A stretch of DNA of 64,000 bases from Wolfiporia cocos (GCA_029448655.1 JACCLO010000010.1:682001-746000), one strand, 5' to 3'; shown: positions 23,126-35,949, counted from the first letter of the stretch. The notes: generated from the letters alone by a model not told the origin. Made by a program: numbers and translations.

Positions 23126-24133
23126 TCTATAAGTAACGGGGGCTCGCGTGGGAGCGGTCGCGTGGGGCGCACCTGGCGTCCACGTTTGCCGCGTGGCATC
23201 CATGGGCGTCATTCCTGCTCCCATTAGATAGGGCGCCTGGCGCTGGTGATTTCCCACGCCCAGCGCCTGCAAGGCGCGCTGCTAGCTCGCGTTTTGCGCG
23301 CTGTTCCTGCACCACGGGGATTCGTGCCACGGGGATTCATACCCCACACCACGGGGATTCGTGCCCCACACCACGGGGATTCGTGGCACATTCCATGGGG
23401 GTTTGTGGCCCATGCCACAGGGATTTGTGTCCTGTGGCATGGGGATTTTGTAATGTAAATACCCCACACCACGGGGATTTGTACCCTGTGCCACAGGGAT
23501 TTGCACCCCAATTCCACAGGGATCTGTGCCACGTGCCATGGGGATTTGTGCCCCGTGCCATGGGGATTTTTGTAATGTAAATACCCTACACCATGGGGAT
23601 TTGTGGCCCATGCCACAGGGATTTGTGTGTCCTGTGCCACGGGGATTTGTGCTCTGTGCCATGGAGATTTGTGCCCCGTGCCATGGGGATTTGTGTTCTG
23701 TGGCACGGGGATTTTGTAATGTAAATACCCCACACCATGGGGATTTGTGCCCCACACCACAGGTATCTGTGCCCTGTGCCATGGGGATTTATGCCTCATG
23801 CCACGGGGATTTTTGTAACATAAATGGCCTGTTCTGTAGATGCCTGCCAAAAGATTGCAAAACATTTTGACACCACATTACACAGTATTACAAGCAAAGC
23901 AACGATGAGACCGAGGATCAGCGAGGTGTCAGAAGTGGCTGAGCAGGCAGAGACAAGAGACAAAAGAGGGAAGTTGGGGAAGCCATGGGTAATGCACAGG
24001 AAATTCATGAGGGATCCACAGGTAACTTCAAAGAATCCCCCAATTATCTGAAATAGGCACACACGGATTGGAACAATATATTGAAGTGGAAAAAGCAGTG
24101 TGACCGTGGCGAAGCCACGGGTAATTAACCTAG
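23126..24133 (+). mobile_element. Helitron-like unit 7
   Basis: 1008 bp, TCTATAAGTAACGGGGGC start, hairpin CGTGGCGAAGCCACG and CTAG end followed by T. Minisatellite at about 23307-23815. Closely related to unit 5. Confidence 0.55.
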
Positions 24134-24374
24134 TCTTAGTATAAACGACTCTGATTATGCATGTTTAGGTAAGCTGCTAAACATGGGGGATCTGTCAGCT
24201 TCTTGTGATGCCTGTCCTACTAAGCCCCGCACAAATTCGGACCTGATTTGAATCAACAAGGAGATTCCATATCGCAAAATAGCCGTTTTGAACAGCTAGC
24301 TTTCATGCATCTAGTACATCCCAATACACGAAACATTGAGTAAGTACAGCGCAGCAGACCGTTGTCGAACACAA

Positions 24375-27070
24375 CTACAACGTAGTTTCGAGGTTGTCAA
24401 GCTCTTCCGCCTCAGTCATTTTAACCCAAAGACCACCCTTGCAGACAGATCGAGCAGAATTCAGACAACTCGTATAGAGCATATGAGTCAAATACAACGC
24501 ACCTTCGCATATAATGTGAGATGCGCTTTTGGCCAGAATCGCTCGATGCCCTTCCGACCTGATTCCTTAGCCCATTCGGCAGGCGGCCTGACTGCAGGCG
24601 GTAATCCCTCCGGAACCAGCTCCATCGCTGAAAAGTGTTGGAGGAGCTTAATCAGAAAGAAAGACATCTCGTTGTACGCGGACTACAAAACATTAGCAAC
24701 CAGGATCAAGAGATCGGGGGAACAGGGTGGGCTCCACCTGTTGGCCGAGGCAGATGCGCGGTCCCGCGTTGAATGGCAGGAAGATGAACGGGTTCGGCGC
24801 GAGGTACTTGTTCACGCGCTCGTCGAGGAAACGGTCTGGGTCAAATTCTTCGGCTGCATGCGCAAAGAGACATATACTTAAGCGAGATGCAGAACATAGT
24901 CAAGGCAAGCGGGTTACCATCTGGGCCCCAGTATGCCTTTCGGCGATGCATGGCCAAAACACAGTATGACACACTGAGATAGGTCTCAGTCAACTTCTCC
25001 GGCATGGTGACAGCAGCATACCTCGTCTTTGCCGGTACGAAGAACGGCTTTCCGTTGGGATCAGAGTTCGGCAGGAGACCGTCATTAACACAAAATCTGT
25101 TATAATCTGAGAATCCTTCCAGGAACTTCGACATGATCATCAGCACTTGCCTGATGTTGAACGGCCTTAAGCAAGTTTTATCAGTCGGTATATCGAGTGA
25201 TCATCGTCGAGACTTACACAGGAGGATACAACCGGATAGTCTCGTTGATGACTGCCCGAAGATACTTCATCTCTTTGATGTCCGCATACGTGGGCCGTCC
25301 GTGAGGACCAACTTTCTGAAGGACTTCCGCACGAAGCCGTTTTAGCACGTCAGGGTACACGCAGAGGAAGTAGACTGCGAATGTCAGGGAGGCTGCGGTC
25401 TACAATCATCATGGACAACATAATGCAGGCGGACTCTCAAAGTACCGACCGTGTCTCTTCCCGCAATCAGAATATTGAGCACTTCATCATGCAGAACGGT
25501 AGGATCTGTCCAAAAATGAAATCAACATATTTCAGCTTCACGCCTCCAGGCACGCACTGTTGACATACCGCTTGTATACTTGACCAGATGATCCAGAAGT
25601 GTCTCATCATCCTCCAGCGTCTCGCTCTCCTTCTCGTCCACCACCTTCCCTTGTCTGATCCGCTCCTCTTTCTTCGCAACCGCCTCTTTTGCAATCGGAT
25701 CCACATACGCATTGACGACCTTCATGTGCGGGTCCGTTTTGTTCTTGAAAATCTCAAAAAGCGGCCAGGTCTCGCCGATCACGTCGCGATTGGCGATGAT
25801 GTGTTGCGCCTGTTGAAGTGCATACGGGAACGCCTCCGCGGGGTCGCGCGCTCTGGGTAGGTCGTTGGGGCCGGCCAAGGGAGTGCTGGGGTGGTTGTAT
25901 GGGAGAGGGAGCGTTGAAGAGAGCGAGTGCACGCAGGAGCCGAAGAGGAACTCGGTGGCAGAGTCGAGAGTGAAACGAGAGATGAGGTCCTGAGGATAGC
26001 CAGGTGCTCGAGGTAAAGCCATTTGAACTCGCCTCCTATATGGCCGATGCTTACCTGAAAATCGATGGCATAACCCGCTCGAAAACGATCGCTCATCTGT
26101 TCCATAGCTGCCACTGAAGCAGTTGCCAGATTTCAAGGGTTTTCAGGGTGGGCCAGAGAGGATGACTTACCCGCATGCCGATCGAAAAGCTCAAAGTGGC
26201 TGATTCTGTCTCTGCTAAAGAACGGACGCGTCATTGAACGATGCCATCTGTCAAATAGTTTGTGTGTTCGACATTGTATGACTTGGACAATTGGCGGGCA
26301 TGCACGCACTTCCATAGCTCCCCTATCAGTAAGTGGGTGTCACTAAATGCAATAGCTGATCCGAGAGTGTCACATACCATCAGAGTTGAATACGCCTGTA
26401 CCAAGCACGGAATGCATCTCTCCTTGGAACTGTTCACCTGAAACACAAATCTATACCACAGACATGGGACGACCTCCTTTCCATGCTCACCTTTCTCGTA
26501 ATTCTGAAACTCAGTTGCAAGCACAGTCTGCAATGCGCATTCAGTTGCGAATATTCAGTCATGATCGGTTGACAGGAGAGCTACTTTTATGACAGCAGGA
26601 TCACAAGAAGATATATCGTTGTCGCCGAGGATACTGAGCCGCACAGTGGGACCCATCCGATCAAACAAGTCTATTGCGAAGTCCACTGCGTCATGAACCG
26701 TCAAGTTACTGTGGCGTCGCCTGGTCACTCATCCCAACGTACCAATATATCCATGATTGTATGAGTGCAGCACCTCCGTCAGCGTATCAATGTTTGAAAA
26801 CCGCTTCCCCTTCCACGTTGGCGGGAGGGCCGCCCCCATGCTCGCTGCAGCGCGGTTCCATTGCCAATAGCGAACGTAGACGCGAGTGACCGCGCCGAGT
26901 GGGATGCTCACGGCGGAGATGAGACATACGAGCCATGTGGGTACCGCAAGGCGTGTACAGCGTGCGACAATGTGGACGAGGGAGAAAGAGATGGCAGGAT
27001 AGATCGAGACGTACAGTAGTGCTCGGGCAAGAAAGGGGATCCCAGGCGAAAACCGCAGCAGGACAGTCAT
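24375..27070 (-). CDS. Cytochrome P450, CYP63-like
   Basis: A multi-exon monooxygenase gene, start ATG at 27070, stop TAG at 24375. The N-terminus has two hydrophobic anchor stretches for the ER membrane. Visible P450 motifs in order: the C-helix region [20 protein letters not shown], the I-helix AGRDT|TAAS (split by an intron near 25420), the K-helix ExxR in ETIRLYPPV, the PERF-type [10 protein letters not shown], and the heme loop [12 protein letters not shown] with the axial cysteine. The overall pattern ([20 protein letters not shown], then DLFDRHAG) matches the basidiomycete CYP63 family of alkane, fatty-acid and xenobiotic oxidases. All parts of a functional enzyme appear present. One intron appears to use a GC donor (near 25163). 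Exact exon edges were not all fixed. Confidence 0.85.
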
Positions 27071-29698
27071 CCTGCAGCTATAGTGCAGAAAAGGACAAGT
27101 GCTAGACAAGAGTTCCTTATATAGCGCAACGGCGATATGCAAACGGGTCCGGCGGTTGTGAACGCGGAGAGGTGTTTGTCAGTGATCGTGATCTTTGCTC
27201 ATACCCGGTGAAGCTGCGCAATCTGTGAATTAGCTCACAGCTGACCACTCAGAGAAGGTGACGGTGGCGGGCTAGATGAGCCGGGAAGTGATCGCAGCTG
27301 TTGAGACGTGATTGTTTACTGCGATTGGCAGCTGAAGGCCTCTCAGAGCGAACTCTGGTGTGCGCTGCATCATTTTCCCTCTTCGAATATACAGCGATTC
27401 TGCTTGTGTACGCTTGCGGTGACCACTGCTTGTTTCACCACATTTCGCTTGAGAAGCACAGCTGGTAAAGGATACACGGGAGCTCCTAGAAGGCTTTCGT
27501 GGTAGCCGCTGTTGGCTTCTCTACTGGCGAGCTGCATGACACTGATGTGGATTTTGTCAGTATATTTACGCGTGAGTCATGCCCTTGATGCCGAAGTAAT
27601 CGCTGAGGCCGAGGTTGTCAGAGTCTATGACTAGGTTGTTCCTCGAGAATCAGGGCAATCCGCGGTTCCAGCCGGCCTAGACAGACCAAGCGTTGTGTGA
27701 CATTCTTTTGAAATGTTTGACACTAGTTGTTGTTGTGATATATACGCGCGGGCAGTGATACTACGTTGCCTACGCATGGGCCTATTAATAGTAAGATGAT
27801 GTGATGAAAGAAGTGAATGTAAATAATGGCTTGGAAATAGGAACGGATGGGAGTAGACTTACTCTGGATCGATCATGGTGGGGATGGGGACTGGGGTTCA
27901 AGGAAGCGTTGAAGTGCACGAAAAGTGGTAAAGAGGACACATTTGACACTAGTCCGGCCGTTATGCGCAGCTCGTCATCTTGATTCAGCCGACACCTGAT
28001 CCTGTATTATGGGTGGTCATGAGATGTGTATGTGTGCGCTTTTCTGTTCTTAGCATTGAACAACGCAGAAGCAGGGTCACAGTGGCGGTATCATCCATAC
28101 AAACGCAAGGCACAAGCGACAGATTCATCGCAAAATGAACGATTTACTCATAAGTGCTCTTAGCATTTGGTTTTCCAGACACGAGGAGGACAGCCACTCA
28201 CATTGCATGTCTGCTCTCTTAACGCAGCACGAAACGCTGCGACTGCAGCTAACATCCAATAGCTGAATGTGAGCGTGAGTCTAAATCGCACCAACCTCAC
28301 CCACACTGCGCTCCTCACCTTCACACAGAGCACGTTCAATTTCTCTTCAATTCCACAATCTTCCCTCGTCATCTCCCAGCCGCCGATGCTCACACCTATG
28401 ACAAATAGCAGAACCGCGTCTGCGTCCTCCTGGAGAATGCTGGACGCAAAGTATGCCAGACGAGAGAGGTGACGCACTTTCATGTAACATGACAACGGCA
28501 GCATGAGCATGCAGGGGTCCGGCGGGGAGCCGTCCTGTTTGCATTCTCCAAGCTTCATGGAATTTGAAAGACACGCACTGACGGCTATCTTGTGCCATGG
28601 AGTCTGCGCAGGCCATTGATGTGTGTCAGTATTCAACAAGAGCTATCACAATGCGCTGAAGAGTGATATCATTTGCTATCGGTTTTGCATGGTCCGGTAC
28701 GATGACGAGGAGTCTAGTTCAAGGTATGAAGCTAAAATGAGGATTCGGACAAAAATATTGCCACAAGATCGGTCAATGAAAACTGGATATATATACGTGG
28801 TTAGATTGGTTGTCTTGAATAGAACTGTAATCCACGCACAACAGACGTGGCCTTTGCGTAGCCAGATGGCATGGAGTCGCATGGCGTGTTCGCCACGTCC
28901 ATGCGCTCAACGGCTATGTTTTCTTCGACGGCGGAACACGTTCGGCATAGATATCATGTTATGCGATCAAAAGCAATGATCATGGTCAACAGACCTACCT
29001 CGCTCTGGTGGCGAAACGAACAGGCTACAAGCCAGCACACACTTACGGAAACGCCTCTGAATCGTGCTTACTATGCGCGGGAGGATTCCGAACCAGGCCG
29101 CGTCTGCTTGATTGTCACTGTCGAATGAGACGTTCACCGCGATGTTCGAGCCGCAAGAGTGCAACTTCGGGCAAGGGGCATGCACGCAGCAGCCCGACGC
29201 GCGATACGAATTCATTCAAGCATTGACAAGCCATTGGCACATCGCCCGATCTGGGTTCGCCACGACATCGTCGGCCATCAGACTGATGGACCGTTGCGTT
29301 GCTATCAGAATGTGGCCTTCCGCCAACGCATATATAAAGCCTCGCCTTGTCTCGCACCTTCGAGCCATCTGCTTTCACTCAGAATGTGTGACTCTTTGGA
29401 CAGGAGCGAACTAGTACATCTTTGCTGGACACTGAATCTCGTAAAGGGGCAATCTGTACACGCGCAAAAGGCGACTGTCGGTACGGTATACAGGGCCACG
29501 TCGCTCGCCTCAGCTCTACAGGATAATATCGGGAAAAGAAGTAATAATACAATGACAAGAGAGGTACGTTATTAGCGTACGCTACTTCGCGCTGAGTCTA
29601 TAGGTCTGCTGGAAACTTCGTTGGTTGAAGAAGGCCATATCAAACCGAGGGGCGGCCCTCAGTTTGACAGACCTCCTCCATGACCTGCGACATGGTTG
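27071..29698. other. No confident gene; possible minus-strand fragments
   Basis: 27071-28159 shows nothing. Between 28160 and 29380 minus-strand frames have some coding-like features: a TATATA near 29331, a frame from about 29214 ending in QADAAWFGILPRIVSTIQRRF before a GTAAGT donor near 29048, and a frame at 28160-28639 with a hydrophobic patch. I could not join them into a gene or name a family. Confidence 0.3.
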
Positions 29699-31786
29699 TC
29701 ACAGGTTGTCGTGGATGTTGTAAATCTGAGTGGTACTCCCTTGCCCTTGTTCCATGTCCTCGCGGGCCAAGGATGGGGCGCGGACGCTAAAGGGGACGGT
29801 CGGGGCATCCAATTCTGAGCGGTCATGGATCCGCAACCACGCCCATGCCTGGCGCGCGCCGGCGGTAGGGCGTACGTACGGCGCGGATTGCGCTCCGCGC
29901 CCGTGTTGCGCCTGCCTGCGCTGAACTCCAGAGGTCGGCGCTGACGGGGCCGCGTTCACTGCCGGGGCCTGTTCCCACTCAAACGACGTCGCGAGCGTCG
30001 AAGGGGAGGGGATGTCATATCCGGGCCCCATCGCCGAAGGGTACGAGGCAGCCGACGGCCTGGGGGTGCGCGCTCCATACGCAAACGGCGGCAAAGCAGG
30101 CGGCGGCGACGGCGTGTGTACGGCGCGGCTGAAGGGAGGTAGCGCGACTGTAGGCGATGGAGTGCGGAAGGTAGGGGGGGCGCTGGGGTAGTGGTCGAGA
30201 CGGTGGGGTAGACGGTGTGCCGTCTCTACGTTAGGGTCGCTAGCAGGGCCCTGCGGCGACCAAGGAGGAAGAGCCGGTAGCAAGGGGAAAGAGGCTGAAG
30301 GCGTCCTGATCGAGCTGACGTCTGAGCTGACTACTGGACTCTTCAAGTAGGAATCGAGGTCCACGCCCGGAGATGCCTCGCGGTCGACACGCATGGTCTC
30401 CATGTCGCTCAGCATGATGTAGGGATTATGCACGTGGAGGTAGCGGCGAATTAAGCTTGCCGCGTCTTCGTCGTCGTCATCGTCCTGGCCGCGCTCAGCA
30501 GAAGATTCGCCGATGATCTCCTCGTCGGACGCGCCGTAATCTGGGCCGTACAGCCAGTCGTCGGCGTTCATGTTCGGGCCCCGGTACGTGTCTTCAGTCT
30601 CGTCCTCGTCTTCGATGCCTGCGTGGTTGTCCGTGTACGGACAGACGGCGGACGAGTTGCGGTACAACCACTCGTCGCTGTTGTACCCGTTCGGGAGCAG
30701 TTCCTCCTCCTGCCTGACCTCCGGCTCCTCGTCCTCAAATGCGCCCGCGCTAACGACAAAGCCTGCTTGAACGTCTTCCTCGTGCAATACCTCGCCGAGG
30801 GCCGGCTCGATCTCCTCCTGCTTGACGTTGCTATAGCCCTCGTCCTCGCCGTCACTCTCCCACGGAGCCCGAGGGTGCGCGTCGTGCTCTGCCTCGGCCG
30901 TAGGCGACTCCCCCTCCGGCTCTTGCGACACCGTATCTACACCTCAATCAGCAACTACGATTAGCGTCACAGAGCACATGCCACTCACGGCGATGCCTGG
31001 GGCTGAGGCTGGAGCCCTGCTCCTTTGACCTGAGGCGGAGGCTGCGCGTCGCGGCATCGATCACCGCCTCAAGCCTGCCCTCGTCGACCTCGACCTTCAC
31101 TTCGCGCGCGTCTCCGGTCCGCACGACCTTCACGCTCATGTGGCCGTCCTTCACTTCGATGTCCACCCGTGGGCGCACCCCTTCCTCCCATTCCTCCTCC
31201 TCCCATTCTCCCTCGACGCTCCTGCCTGTGTCCCCGTGCGCGTAGGCGGCCTCCACGTCGAACGCGACCTGTGGCGGGAAGTGGTCGAACCTGTCGGCGA
31301 TCATGTGCTGCTCGTCGGCCGGCTCGCAGAAGCGCACGCGGTACTCCTCCTCCGCGACGTGGAACTGTCGCACGAGCGCGAGCACGACCTCGCGCTGCTC
31401 GTCGTCCTGCGTTGCGCCGGGTAGCAGGTCGCGGAAGGACTGGACGCCCATGAATAGCGAGCGCGCAGCACAGGCAATCGACTCGCCGCGCTGTGCGCTC
31501 TCCTGCGCCGTCAGCGTAGGGATATGAGTGGCAGAAGCTAGTGGGAGAGCATGGAGGGACGTACGAGGCGTTTGCGCAGCTCGGTGGCGGCGGCGGGCGT
31601 CGCGCCCCGTGCGAGCGCCTGGGCGACGAGGTCTCCGTCCTTGGCGGGTGACGTCCACCGACGAGGGCGCAGGATATCTTTGACGTACTCTGTGGAAGAT
31701 CAACAGGCATCAACAACGGCATGAGACACAGTCAACAGTCCGCAGCACTCACCAGTCATCCATGGCTTGACGCTTTGGCCGGACAT
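29699..31786 (-). CDS. Acidic, proline-rich protein of unknown function
   Basis: Four exons on the minus strand: 31786-31753, 31689-31565, 31502-30989 and 30936-29699; 636 aa with consistent phases. The N-terminal ~220 residues are alpha-helical and structured-looking (SLFMGVQSFRDLLPGA, then QFHVAEEEYRVRF). The C-terminal ~400 residues are disordered: an acidic stretch with two NxDxWLY-like repeats (YNSDEWLYRN, MNADDWLYGP), then Pro/Ser-rich sequence. No domain is recognised. GC content is high, in keeping with an expressed host gene. The repeated DDWLYG-type motif could be a short linear binding motif, which is inference. Confidence 0.75.
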
Positions 31787-32598
31787 GCTGACGATCGAAT
31801 TCGGCTTTACAGAAACTTGGATGCGGGGGATTTACAGTCGACGTGGTGGTCGGGCATAGATTGGGAGGCACTGGCCATGCGCGTGTGCGGTCCTTTATCT
31901 GGCCCATTAAATCCCCGCTAAGCGAGCGGCAAGACGCGGGCGATGCGGCCACCTGACTGGAACGCGTGTGCGTCGTGACCGCGTTTATTCGTAGTTTTAC
32001 GCGTCATGCATCATGTCTGGCCTCATTCTGACCGTGTATCTGTGGATTTTGCGGAGGTGTTGTACCGGCATTCTGCCAACAGAACAATAGGAGCCCGCCT
32101 TGTCGATCTTCTCATGGTTGGCTATTACCGAGATTGAGGTTTGCATTGGCTGATGTTGCGAGCCTGCTGTAGGCTCGTATTTGTGATAAGGGCTCGAAAT
32201 GCGCAGCGGGTTGGCAGCAGAGCTACACTGTCTATCTACTTTCAGTGTGCGGGTGTCCGTGGCGACTTCGAGGATCCCCCGTACCGTATAGGGTACGAAA
32301 TATTCCTAGTTGCGGGTTGCATTAGGTGCACGCTCAACTCTGAGAGACGCGTCGAGCTTGGAGTTGGTCTAGAGGGCATCTACTCCGATAAGTACCTCCA
32401 CGCTGTATTCGCGCTTGAGGAGCAACTCATCTATTCTCTCCAGCTGCATTCAACCAGACTAGCCAAGTTTGTATCATTTACTGCGACGGTATACACAGAG
32501 AAAGGATGACACGTGCACCAGTGACTCGCTCGCCACATGCAGGCGCCCAGTAGTTCAAACTTCACTTCATATCTCAACATCTCTCAAGTTGGTCGGAC
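31787..32598. other. Divergent intergenic region
   Basis: Shared upstream region of the minus gene starting at 31786 and the plus gene starting at 32599. A plus frame at 32141-32509 has no supporting features. Confidence 0.45.
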
Positions 32599-34468
32599 AT
32601 GATTAGGCAAATTTGGTTTGTTGTCTACGATCTGAACACAACACTCGTATCGGAACCATGTGGTGTCAAGGTCGATGCAGCTTCTCGTGTCGTGTCCGAC
32701 TTCCCACACGCCATCGCCGATGAGCTGCGAGCTTACGAGTCTCCAGGGGGAGAGTCAATGTTTTTGGTCCTCTGGAAGGTATGTGGCCATGTTTCCTGCT
32801 TCATCCGACTCTCACAGCTCGGTCAGCCGAAGGAAGAACTACTCCTCGTGGACGAGAAGGGGAAGCATGCGCGGGATGTCTTGCAGAGCTGGATTCGGAT
32901 GGCTAATGGCATGCTCGACACTATCGCAACGAAGGTGAAAGCCAACGAGAGCGTGGAAAGTCTCATCAATGTGGCTGGTGAGAGCCAGGCTGGAAAGGAT
33001 CTGGTGCATGTCATCGTCCAGATCAACGCTCCTTCACGGCCACCTTCGCAAGCTGCTGAATTATTCGCTCAGAAACGCCGTCAATTCTTCTTTGATAACC
33101 AAGTACTCTCATTTTCTTTCGGGTCGTACCCGGAAACATTCTATGAGCCGAGAGAAGTACTCCTGGGTCTGCCGTTGGGAGCAACCACACCGCCATCTCT
33201 ACTAAATGGAACGCTCTGCAAACTTCGCTACGACATGGCAAATATCATCCCAACTCCTAACGACAAGTGCTGCTTCCAGTCTCTCCATGAAACTGCTAGT
33301 CTGACCTTCGAGGACGAGAATGAATGCCGAGATGCATTCACAGACGTTCTCATTAAAGGAGACATCATGCCAGAAGAATTGCTCATAGACCGTTGCCACG
33401 ATGATAGAGAGCTCAGTGCTCACGTCTTTGGAAGACCTGTAGTCTATTACATGCCAAAGGTCAGGCACAAACTCATCACCAGCTACTCAGGTCTCTACGA
33501 AGAAGCCGTCCGCTCTTATATCGGGCAAGTTCGCGACTTCGTAGATTCTTGCACGAGGGCTAGTGAAGAGGTGAGGTCGAGCTTTCCTGCCATCCTCGCC
33601 CTTCATTTCGGTAAGTGCTTTCCTATCTTCTCGTATGCACATTCTGACTCTGATCGAAGGACCTTATCTTACGATTGCTGCCGCGATGTATACGAACAAG
33701 GTCATCGTGGAGCATCTCGCTTGTATCCCACTTGAAATGCACTACACCAATTTGGCGGAGATCCAAGCGGGAGAGCGTGTACTAGCAGCGTTGCGTGTTG
33801 CTCTTCCCGCTCTGCGCGATCAATACCTCCACCCCCCTGATAACGCAAGGCCACGCGCCGATTTCCCCTTCCATGACTATTACGAGGATGAGAACGGCCG
33901 CCGCCACTATTTCATATACGAAGAAGTCATTCACGGGAAGAGAATCTTCCGGGTTCACCTGAAGGACGATCCAGAGCGAACGTTGTTCGTCAAGTTCAAC
34001 CTGCGCTACTCCGAGGCCGCTCATCGCGCCGCGTCCGACCTCAACCTCGCACCCGCATTGTGCGCCTTTAACAAGGTCTTCGATTGGTACATGATCGTCA
34101 TGGAAGACATGTCCGCGGAGTACACTACTCTCTGGAATTTGAAGTGCTGGGTTTCCACCCCAACACCGAAAATGGAGAAGGTACAGAAGGAGGTGATTGC
34201 CAAACTTGGGAGCCTCCACGAGCGCGGGTTCGTCCATGGGGACGTGCGCGACGCCAATGTTCTCGTCCGCAACGAGGATGCGCCCGGTGAGGGGCCGGTG
34301 GCCTTGCTCGTAGATTGGGATTGGGCGGGTTCTACGTCCGACGCGACGTACCCGCACTCGATCAGCCGAGTTGATATCCCTCGCCCTGCAGATGCTCTTG
34401 GAGGCGAGCGGATTACTCCAGAACACGATATGTGGATGGCGGAGAATTTGCTTGAGATGGAGATGTGA
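32599..34468 (+). CDS. Crinkler-type header protein with kinase-like C-terminus
   Basis: Three exons: 32599-32778, 32818-33610 and 33660-34468; 593 aa, phases consistent (introns GTATGT...CAG, GTAAGT...AAG). Residues 1-60 resemble the ubiquitin-like header of Crinkler (CRN/CR) proteins: it opens IWFVVYDLNT and ends FLVLWK, the usual LTLWK position. A following HVIVQ block near residue 130 matches the header-to-linker boundary. The middle ~250 residues are of unknown fold. The C-terminal ~200 residues are a kinase/phosphotransferase-like domain: FVKF (possible ATP lysine), HGDVRDANVLV (catalytic loop), VDWDWAG (metal-binding Asp). CRN proteins are known as effectors or intracellular conflict proteins in oomycetes and fungi; the role here is inferred. 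A header plus kinase is a known arrangement in that superfamily. Confidence 0.65.
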
Positions 34469-34910
34469 TATTTGGTGCACGTGTATTTAAATGACACGGA
34501 GACTTCTCTTTTCAATCGGGTAACAATCCCAGTATGCAACAACACACATGATTCGAGGATTCCCGTATGCTACAATGCCACCTAGCAAGTTCCGGCCTAT
34601 GTAGGCAACGGATCCTTGTTTCTGAACAGATCGGCGTAGTGGCATAATGGCGCGACGGAATTAGTTCAGCAGTATCCAAGGCGCATAAATAGTCGACGTG
34701 AAACTACTGTGCCAATGGATATTAGTACACTGTACGTCTCGTTCCTGAAGAACTGTTCTCTTGTCCACCTTGCAATGTCTCATGTCAATAGCTATGTCGG
34801 TCTTATTGCTGTTGCGATTGTGGTGTGACCCGGCAAGTTATCGTAGCTACTTCATTCCTGTTTTAATCAAATCTTTGCTACAAGCCTTTGACATCTCTGT
34901 TTCAGTGTAT
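34469..34910. other. Intergenic, nothing recognised
   Basis: 3' flank of the Crinkler-type gene; no gene or repeat recognised. Confidence 0.4.
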
Positions 34911-35301
34911 GTATGGTGCGAGACAACTAGCTGCCGCTACTTTTGTACAGTGGCCAATTTGGCCGGCCAAAAAAAGTGCACAGGATGCATAGACGGGTCC
35001 CAGAGACACGGCAACTTGATGACTAAGATGTAGATAATCCGAACGTGATTTAGTTGGGCGTTTATATACGTCTATCAACCTAAGCGCGCGCTTATATAAC
35101 GGTGGCCAATTTTATAAATTCCCAAGAAAATAACTCCGTCAATTTTGAGGATAAAAGAATTCTGTTTGGCAGAAATGATTCTACAGCCAACCCGAGCCAA
35201 TCCGAACACTTCCACCAGAGTGGATCTTCTCTATGATTTTTCTATAAGGAGTAGTTTTGCTTGTACAAAAGTAGTGGCAGCTAGTTGGCTCGCACCATAC
35301 T
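34911..35301. mobile_element. MITE with ~42-bp inverted repeats
   Basis: The left end GTATGGTGCGAG...AACTAGCTGCC...CTACTTTTGTACA (34911-34953) is matched by the reverse complement of 35260-35301 with about three differences. The 391-bp element has an AT-rich core with no ORF. A TSD could not be assigned. Confidence 0.65.
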
Positions 35302-35949
35302 TCCTTCCATAGATTGACTATATACCCGTCTAATATGTATTGCATGCACCGATTTGCCTGCCCACTGATGGCGGGCTATGCTGAGGAATGGTTCCTATGT
35401 GTCAGTACTCAGTGGCTCCTATTCAGTACTCAGTCCCAGTGAAAAGTTGCCATATCCTTAGTCTACCTGTAAATACCAGTTAATATCAGAAAATATATTG
35501 AAATACTCATTTATACTGCAAGCTATCAAAAGCTAAATGCCAAGAGTCTGGGTGATTCGACCACCAATGCCAAGACTTTTGTCATACCCTATATTCAACA
35601 TATCCTTGATTAGTAGAAGTTGTGTCTGAGCATTTGAGCAGATGTCCAGTCAAAGAGCTGCAAGTCAACTCAAGTCAAGTTTCAAGTGGGTGTCAATGCC
35701 ATGGTACTGAGCTGACCATGTAGATTACTTGTATGCCCTGTCTTTTGAACAGATGATAAAATCTGTGTTAAGCATCTTTCTTGTTCCATACTCTGGGCTG
35801 CAATCACACTTTCATACAGAGATCCTGGGTGCAACCACCTCAAAAGTGCTCACCATTGACCTGCTCAACTTCATGTTTGTGATGTAAATTCAGCTGCTAT
35901 TTCCTGAACATACCAGTGTGTTCACTGTTGGTTGGGTTCCAGCCAAACC
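35302..35949. other. Intergenic, nothing recognised
   Basis: AT-rich and gene-free; lies between the MITE and a solo LTR. Confidence 0.4.

Larger units (their letters stand above)
19153..24133 (+). repeat. Head-to-tail array of seven Helitron-like units
   Basis: Seven related units follow one another with no spacer. Each starts TCYATAA/TCTAAAAG...GGGAGCTCG and most end with a 5-bp-stem hairpin GTGGC-GAA-GCCAC followed about 14 nt later by CTAG. This is Helitron grammar: 5' TC, a 3' hairpin, a CTRR end. The array is preceded by A (19152) and followed by T (24134), the AT target expected of Helitrons. No Rep/helicase gene is present. Units 2 and 6, and units 5 and 7, are closest to each other, so larger blocks were duplicated too. 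Confidence 0.65.

Noticed and set aside
19212..24000. Many open frames of 60-220 aa on both strands with Cys/His-rich or NPHG/WHG repeats
   Set aside because: They follow from a 22-bp minisatellite without stops; three units make a 66-nt (22-codon) cycle in every frame. No starts, introns or promoters support genes.
19153..24133. CRISPR array
   Set aside because: The repeat is a contiguous minisatellite without unique spacers, in a eukaryotic genome with Helitron-like ends.
29699..31700. Long plus-strand and alternative minus-strand frames over the acidic-protein gene
   Set aside because: Shadows caused by high GC content; only one frame joins with proper splice phases.
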